Made by a program: the position numbers and the translations under genes
Source of the DNA: Cinnamomum chago
Lineage: Eukaryota > Streptophyta > Magnoliopsida > Laurales > Lauraceae
NCBI GenBank assembly: GCA_038049695.1
Contig: CP142455.1
Coordinates: 30,789,501-30,853,500 of the forward strand
Reading direction: 5' to 3'
DNA: 64,000 nucleotides
The notes under the pieces: generated by a model
Database searches by the model: none
The model's input: the letters and a program-made list of their open reading frames with translations, nothing else
What the model was told of the DNA's origin: nothing
Shown here: positions 58,564 to 64,000 of the stretch, piece after piece
How positions within the stretch are numbered: the stretch's first letter is position 1
Layout of the letters: each line of letters starts with the position of its first letter

Positions 58564-59540
58564 ATGAGTGGTTGGGAGAAAAGAAATGCAAGTACTGATC
58601 AAGCAGATCCATGGCTCGAATTTGAAAAGATTTTGGTAGATGGGAACAATGGAAGTGTGAGTGAAAGGGATGATTCGAATAGCCAAGATGTTGACTTGAG
58701 GGGCACAAAAGAAAGCAATCAGGACAAAGGCAAAGGGGTCAAATATGATAATCAAAGTTCTTGGAACCAAGGGAAAGGTGGCTCTGAAAATGTAACAACT
58801 TATTGGGGCAAAGCGGTGGAGTTACAAGTTGACGGGGGGTTGGGCTGATGCGAGTGGACAGTAGGATAAACCAGAAGTTAGTTGGGGAAATCAAGCAGGT
58901 GGATGGAGCAAAGCAGAAGGTGAGAGTGGAGGCTTGTCTGAGAGTCAGGATAAGTCAAAATATGGGAATGCAGGGAGTTGGAACAAGGGATTTGCTGGCC
59001 ATGGTCAACCAGATGGCTGGAGCAAATCTCAGCCTTCTGGTGGTGATCAGGCATCTAATTGGACTAAAGGAGGTAGGTGTGAGGACTAGGATAAGTCAAA
59101 AGATGTCAGTGAAGGGAAAACAATTGGTTTGACTGAAGCGGGATTTGCTAGTGGAAGTCAGACAAAAGTTGGAACAAACCAAAGTCTGTTGGTGGTGACC
59201 AGTCATCCAATTGGAATAAAGGAAAAGCTATAAATGATGATCATGGTGGAATTCGAAAAAGATCAGGGCAAGATCTGGAATAGATCGGGTGATGTTGATG
59301 GGGGGTGGAAATCTGACTGGAACAAAGGAATGATGGGGAATCAAGTGATCAGAGCAGGGATCAAGGAAGCCATTGGGACCAAGATGGGGAATCACCTGCT
59401 TGGAAATGTGATCAAGCAAGCGGTTGGAATCAAAGAGCTACCACGAGTGGTGAATCTAATTGAAAAAATGTAGGAAAAGATACCAGTGGAAAATACAGAT
59501 CTTTGGAACAGCGGAGGTGCTCGTGGTGGGGATAATTGAT
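58564..59540 (+). pseudogene. GW/WG-repeat (AGO-hook-like) gene fragment carried in the MULE
   Basis: Across three frames the plus strand encodes repeated Trp motifs in Gly/Ser/Lys/Asp-rich sequence: SGWEKR, SSWNQGKGG, YWGKA, GWADA, SWGNQAGGWSK, GSWNKG, DGWSKSQPSGG, SNWTKGG, SNWNKGK, GGWKSDWNKG, SHWDQDGESPAW and SGWNQ, with about eight GW or WG pairs. In plants such platforms occur in the C-terminal tails of SPT5L/KTF1 and of Pol V subunit NRPE1, where they bind AGO4 in RNA-directed DNA methylation. The first 94 codons (58564-58848) are open from an ATG; stops and frameshifts follow. No KOW, NGN or polymerase domain was recognised beside it. KTF1-like is the best guess from repeat style, with NRPE1 or another Gly/Trp-rich protein as alternatives. 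It is clearly decayed. Confidence 0.62.
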
Positions 59541-61908
59541 GATTGATGCTGAACAATGATGGTCCAATGGAATATTTGTGATCTCTGTGCCTTCAATGTA
59601 CATGTTACACACCTCCATTGGGATGCATGACAATTAAAATGATAAGATATAGATAAGAACAAATTTTATTTTTGTTAATAGGGGAGGAATCCGTGTATTT
59701 TATACTCCTATCGTTTCACCGAGGATTTTCACCTCGTAAAGTGGGACGGACATTATAAAGCTAAAAAATGAGAATGTCAAATGGCCCAACTCCTTGAGAA
59801 TTTATAATTGTGGAAAGGGTCTTCAATGATTTCGGTGGAAAGCTAACATCATCTTCTTGAGACCTTGAGTCTCAAAAGCAACTTAAGCGCATAAAATTAC
59901 TGGCAGGTTAACTAACAATTACATATGATGCAAACTTCTTATGACTAAATCATGTGGTCACTAGAAGATAAAATTAACACCGAAGGGCTACATGCCCATT
60001 ATAGGAATGGATTGATTCTAGGTGAAGTCTCTCGCTTATAAAAGGGATACCTATAAAAATAGGTAATTAGCAAAAAACAGTATAAACAATTGAAATCAAA
60101 GAATCGGTGAAGCCATTAGCCGACCTCCCAACATCTGCAACTTCTCAAATTTAAAAATTATACTAACTTCATAATTCAAATACATAACTACTTTCTACAA
60201 CATCCTTCTTTCGTTATGTAAGAACTTATTTAGCAATCCAGAAATACAATTAAAAATAATCTAAAGAAGCTCACATTGAGTTCATTCAGCTCCCTGTATT
60301 CTTCTATTAAAAAGCTAAGCTTTAACAGAGCAAAGCTTGAATGGTCCTTCAGGTCTTAACATTGATCCATCGAACTCCATCTATACGTTGTCTTCCATAA
60401 CATGTCTCCAGTTTAACATCCTTGAATCTAGGAAGGAGATGTCAAGTTTCATTTTTCACAACGATCTTCATTTCTTAATCCATAACAAGATACCACTTCT
60501 TGGTATATCTTGCTTCATTGGCATAAGATGGATCACTGTTATCAGTGGGCCTAACTGGAAGTTTTATTCACCAAATTTTCGTCCCTATATAGAATTGGTT
60601 GACAATCTATCTCACAGACCGTTTAGGAGGTCGTACACTACACTCTCCTCTTCAATAACATGACTGTCCTCTTTCTGCACTTGTTGTCCATCATAAACAA
60701 CATCACTCCCCATTTTCACATTACTTCCCCATTGGCAAAAGGAGCCTACCAACACCTGATGCATACGTGCAGCCAGAAAGTTCACCACACCACCACTTTG
60801 GCTAACGTTTTATTTTTTGGGTAAAGACCACAAAAGACCACTTGGTCTAACATAGATATGGGCATTACCAATGAACCCACAATGGAAGGAATGTTCTCAG
60901 GCGGACGACAAGCAGGTGGAGCCCTTTGTCCAGGAGGGCTCTGCTGCATCCATAGTATGGCTGGTGCAGCAACACTAACGACTAATACACTTGCAACGCT
61001 ATCGATCCATATCCATGAATGGTTGTTCGGCAGCTATTGCATGCATCCTTTCCTGTTTGGCGGGTGTTTCAAATTCACTAATCATTACAAATCTTTTATG
61101 ATCTATCAATGCCCATCTAACTTGTCTTTCTATCTAAATGTTATTTGCCTGCCAATGGAGTGCTTCCTCAACTGCCTCCCAATGGACTACTTCCTGAACA
61201 ACCTCCCTATTTGTATGATGCTTTTTAGGAGTTTTGGAGAGAACCCACCCAACATAATTATAAGAGGTTCCAAATATAAGAGGTTGGAGATAAGTAACTG
61301 TCAAGATTTATATAAACGTTTGAAGAAATTGAAAATGATTTGAAGAAACCAATTATAGTTGCAACCTCTTGCCCCAAACAATAGGTTCGAAATAAGAAGT
61401 TTACTCAACTACCACAAGCAAGATCCCCTCTCCAGAACAATACAGTTCCAACATTTATAGAAACTAAAAATGAAATAAAAACAAGAAAATAGACAATGTG
61501 GAAGAGAGATGAACAGAGAAAATCACCTTCACTTAAATCTCAGATGGAAGATGACGTTGCAGGAGTCGTGGGAGTTCCGCTGGAGGATCTGGACGGACTT
61601 GCATAGACAGCAGGGAGTGGAGGGGTGAGCAAGAGTTTGGACGTCGGAGAGAGTTAAAGAGAGAGTAGCAGCGGAGAGAAAGCGCAGGAGCTGGGCCGTC
61701 AGGGAAAAGGAGAGCAGGGAGCGGAGATGGAGAGGGAAAGAGAGAGCAGCGAGCGGCAAGGGAGAGGGAACGAGACAGCTGAAGCAGGGAGAGGAAAGAC
61801 GAGAGCAGGCAGCGGAGGAGGAGATAAAATGGCGAGAGAGAAAAAATTTTGGGGAAGAAGGGATAAAGATTTCGTTCGAGAGAGGAAAATTTTGGGGAAG
61901 ATGGGAGA
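59541..61908. other. MULE interior, right part
   Basis: No gene was recognised. A 161-codon plus frame (60858-61343) and a readable minus stretch near 60735-60640 (GSDVVYDGQQVQKED) are unassigned. Near 61533-61900 the minus strand is CT-rich, mirroring the CT-rich leader at the left end. Confidence 0.35.
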
Positions 61909-62040
61909 ACGATTTCGTTCGATTTTGTTAGGGTAAAACCGTCCAAAATTAATGTACGAACACCAAAATAGGTATTTTTGTGTATTTATAGTTAAGTCAG
62001 TCTAATACACAATTAAGGACACTTTTTTGGTAAAAAACCC
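61909..62040 (-). repeat. right TIR of the MULE
   Basis: Complementary to the left TIR and ending GGTAAAAAACCC flush with the TSD. A duplicated 'atttcgttcga' block lies just inside it (61868 and 61912). Confidence 0.88.
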
Positions 62041-62049
62041 TTCATTCTT

Positions 62050-63670
62050 TCTAGCTAAAATAACCCTATATGATTAAATATTCTTTTAGATGTTATTCTT
62101 ATATGAAAAAAAATTAAACTGTTCAAAATAAATGTCATTATTCAATGGGCTATCTCCAAATTTTACTCCGACAAAAATTGATCCTACTATCTAAAACTTG
62201 TCATAAAAAATTGATACAGTCAAAGAGGGAAGACATAATTGAAACTGTCAAAACAGTACAGTGCAATAGCACACTGTGACTGGTCCTGAAGAAGCAACAA
62301 ACTCATTGACAAGGATCCAGGCACTTGATCGGTTGTTCAAAATGGGCGCTAAAAAGAGAAGAGTATCACTGAAATCCTAGATAGATATGTTATGCCACTA
62401 TGACTCTATGAGAGTATTTGTTTCTATATGGAAAGTTAAGAATTCATCATATAATAATCGATAAGTTACAATAGAAAAGAAAAAAGGGAGGTTACACAAT
62501 ACACAGTCACCTAAGCTATTGGCTAAAATAAAAAAAGGAAAGATGGAGAAAAAAGGAAAGTCCTAGTGGTATTTGACCCAATAGGACTAATCCTCGTGTT
62601 GCGCCCACTCTTTTAATTGCAATATTTCTTTGGTTCCTTATACACCTGTTTCCTTAAAAAACCAATAAATACCTAAAAATGCTAATGTTAACCAAAGATT
62701 GTCACAGTCGACCACCTTTACACTACAAAATCCTAATTAATTTCAATCTATTCAACACTTGCCACTTTTTATCACCTTTTCCAAGTCATAAAAACCTAAT
62801 AGACACAATTTAGCAAGGATGTTCTTATGGGCCTTCTTAGGATGTGCACTGTGCGCCATGTAGACTTGAGCCACATCATGTTCTTAATTAAAAATCCAAT
62901 CCGCCTCAAAAGAATTTAAGAGGATTTTTACTGGAAAAATCCTGAAATACAGTCATTTATCCGAAAGGGTCCTTGCAAAATGTGCAGCACGTCATGGTCT
63001 TCTCGCCACATTTCTATTTTTTTTATTCTTACCGATGATAGCGTCACTCAATCTCTCGTCTCTTTGCACACCCTATATAAGTTCGCGTTGTCCCCTGCTT
63101 TCCATTCTTTTTCTATCCTTTTTTTCTCAAAAGTTGTACTTTGTCTCCAACTCAAAGCAAATACTTTCTATGGGCTTGTATACTCACTTTATTGGTCATT
63201 TTGATTTCATTTTAGTGGTTGTTGATCTCCATTTAAGATATTTGTGCATTTATGCCTACTTTTGCATATTTACATGAAAAAAATGAATATAATGTCTCAT
63301 TTGTGATGCTTTTCCTTTACTTTGGTATAAAAGAAGTTAAACAAGCTCACAGACATTTGTATTGTTTATTTTGGAGCTTGAAACTTAGTGCCTATATTAT
63401 ATTCTTGCATATGTTTTGTACATTGTTTGTAACCCTAGGCACTTTTTAATATTTCTGAGTGTTGGGTGTTTTAGGCCATAGATTAACGTCTTTAGCCATA
63501 CCGTAGGTATGTTTGAATTTTTCTGTGTGTAGATTGTTTTAGGCCATTGTGTTATGTCTTTAGCCCCTTGCAATCTCACACTTCTTTGGTTAATGAGGTG
63601 TTGTTGGCATTGAAAGTATATGTTTGTACAGTAATAATGCCTAAATAATTATTTTTTGTTTTTAATTAGG
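62050..63670 (+). other. sequence between the MULE and the next transposase
   Basis: This is AT-rich and mostly unclassified. A TTTATTGG/T-rich stretch precedes a TTAATTAG|G acceptor-like site just before the ATG at 63671, so the 3' part may be the 5' UTR and intron of the following gene. Confidence 0.35.
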
Positions 63671-64000
63671 ATGTCGGGTGGTGAGTTAGATATATTGTGA
63701 TTTTCCACTACGATGGGGAATTTAAATTTGACATGATTCACCCGGTATACGAAGGCGGAAAACAAAGGATGAGGTTCATTCAAACTGACACAACATTTCC
63801 TGAATTACTGGACATAGCTCTTGAAACTTCACATTGGGATAAAACTTGCGTAGTCCTAAGCATACATTATCTTCATCACAATGGTCACGTGTTTTCATTG
63901 GCTGCCATAGAGGATGATAGCGACATCAAGTGTATGTTAACACTCGCAAACCACAATACAAATGGGATATATTTATACATCAATAGAAGACCGATTGGTT
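63671..64000 (+). pseudogene. MuDR/Mutator-type transposase N-terminus (runs off window)
   Basis: ATG 63671 opens MSGGELDI, then a one-base frameshift leads to a frame open to the window end (from 63697, 101 codons): IFHYDGEFKFDMIHPVYEGG, RMRFIQTDTTFPELLD, WDKTCVVLSIHYLHHNGHVF and DDSDIKCMLTLANHN. This pattern (HYDGEF, GGK..RF, ELLD, then an FSL..I.DD.D...M strand) matches the N-terminal domain that precedes the MULE DDE transposase in many plant mudrA-like proteins. I recognise it by pattern only. The catalytic and SWIM domains would lie beyond the window. It is probably a separate element from the 10.7 kb MULE, which ends 1.6 kb upstream. Confidence 0.5.

Larger units (their letters stand above)
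51307..62040. mobile_element. Mutator-like element (10.7 kb), likely non-autonomous
   Basis: Terminal inverted repeats of about 130 bp (51307-51438 and 61909-62040) begin GGGATTTTTACCAAAAAAGTG and GGGTTTTTTACCAAAAAAGTG (right end read on the minus strand). They share TTGGTGTTCGT, TTTTGGAC and CGAACGAAATCGT further in. They are flanked by a perfect 9 bp TSD, TTCATTCTT (51298-51306 and 62041-62049), the hallmark of Mutator superfamily insertion. No transposase (DDE, SWIM) was recognised inside. The interior holds a decayed GW/WG-repeat gene fragment, palindromic arrays and CT-rich, promoter-like sequence inside each TIR. Gene-fragment carriage would make it a Pack-MULE-type element. Confidence 0.9.

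Noticed and set aside
60858..61343. 161-codon plus ORF in the right part of the MULE
   Set aside because: No recognisable domain, and the minus strand looks at least as protein-like locally. Kept as unassigned rather than called.
61529..61946. 137-codon minus ORF adjoining the right MULE TIR
   Set aside because: Ser/Leu/Pro-rich reading of a CT-rich tract; similar tracts occur inside the left TIR, so it is better seen as leader-like DNA.
1..64000. CRISPR arrays, bacterial operons, ribosome binding sites, rRNA or tRNA genes
   Set aside because: None is present. The short tandem repeats lack the unique equal-length spacers of CRISPR, and the gene content is that of a plant nuclear genome.

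Overview
This is nuclear DNA of a flowering plant. It is AT-rich, crowded with Ty1/copia, Ty3/gypsy, LINE, MITE, Helitron and Mutator-like sequence, and the recognisable host genes are plant families (TRICHOME BIREFRINGENCE-LIKE O-acetyltransferases and extracellular-LRR receptor-like proteins). The species cannot be named from the sequence. No host gene in the window is clearly intact.

Layout. 1-1142: ends of two copia elements, the first apparently sitting inside the second. 1719-7917: a broken TBL gene whose first large intron holds a 3.3 kb copia element (2125-5445) with both LTRs and a target-site duplication (TSD). 9.2-18 kb: intergenic DNA built from degenerate tandem modules, with a Tourist-like MITE, a CACTA-type foldback element and a GC-rich hairpin. 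18.0-21.3 kb: first receptor-like protein gene (RLP-A), Ve1/Ve2-like in architecture, with one frameshift and one stop. 21.3-35.8 kb: repeat-rich DNA with an inverted-repeat element, two 1.1 kb direct repeats, a palindromic minisatellite and candidate Helitron tails. 35.9-39.1 kb: RLP-B, a close paralogue of RLP-A with different lesions. 40.6-41.5 kb: solo LTR. 43.3-44.6 kb: a possible minus-strand first exon, an LTR fragment and a LINE 3' end. 46.1-50.7 kb: a second, mostly truncated TBL copy with its 3' flank, split by a 2.9 kb solo LTR.

From 50.7 kb to the end the window is mobile DNA. A Helitron-like 5' terminus lies at 50753, exactly where the TBL flank paralogy stops. Inside what follows is a 10.7 kb Mutator-like element (51307-62040) with about 130 bp terminal inverted repeats and a perfect 9 bp TSD. 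It carries a decayed tract coding for repeated GW/WG peptides, of the kind found in Argonaute-binding RNA-directed DNA methylation proteins, plus two arrays built on short palindromes. A separate Mutator-type transposase N-terminus starts at 63671 and runs off the window.

RLP and TBL paralogues alternate as TBL-1, RLP-A, RLP-B, TBL-2, all on the plus strand. Matching flanks near 10.4 kb and 40.3 kb tie the blocks together. The locus therefore looks like a decaying resistance-gene-like cluster made by segmental duplication and then filled by nested transposons.
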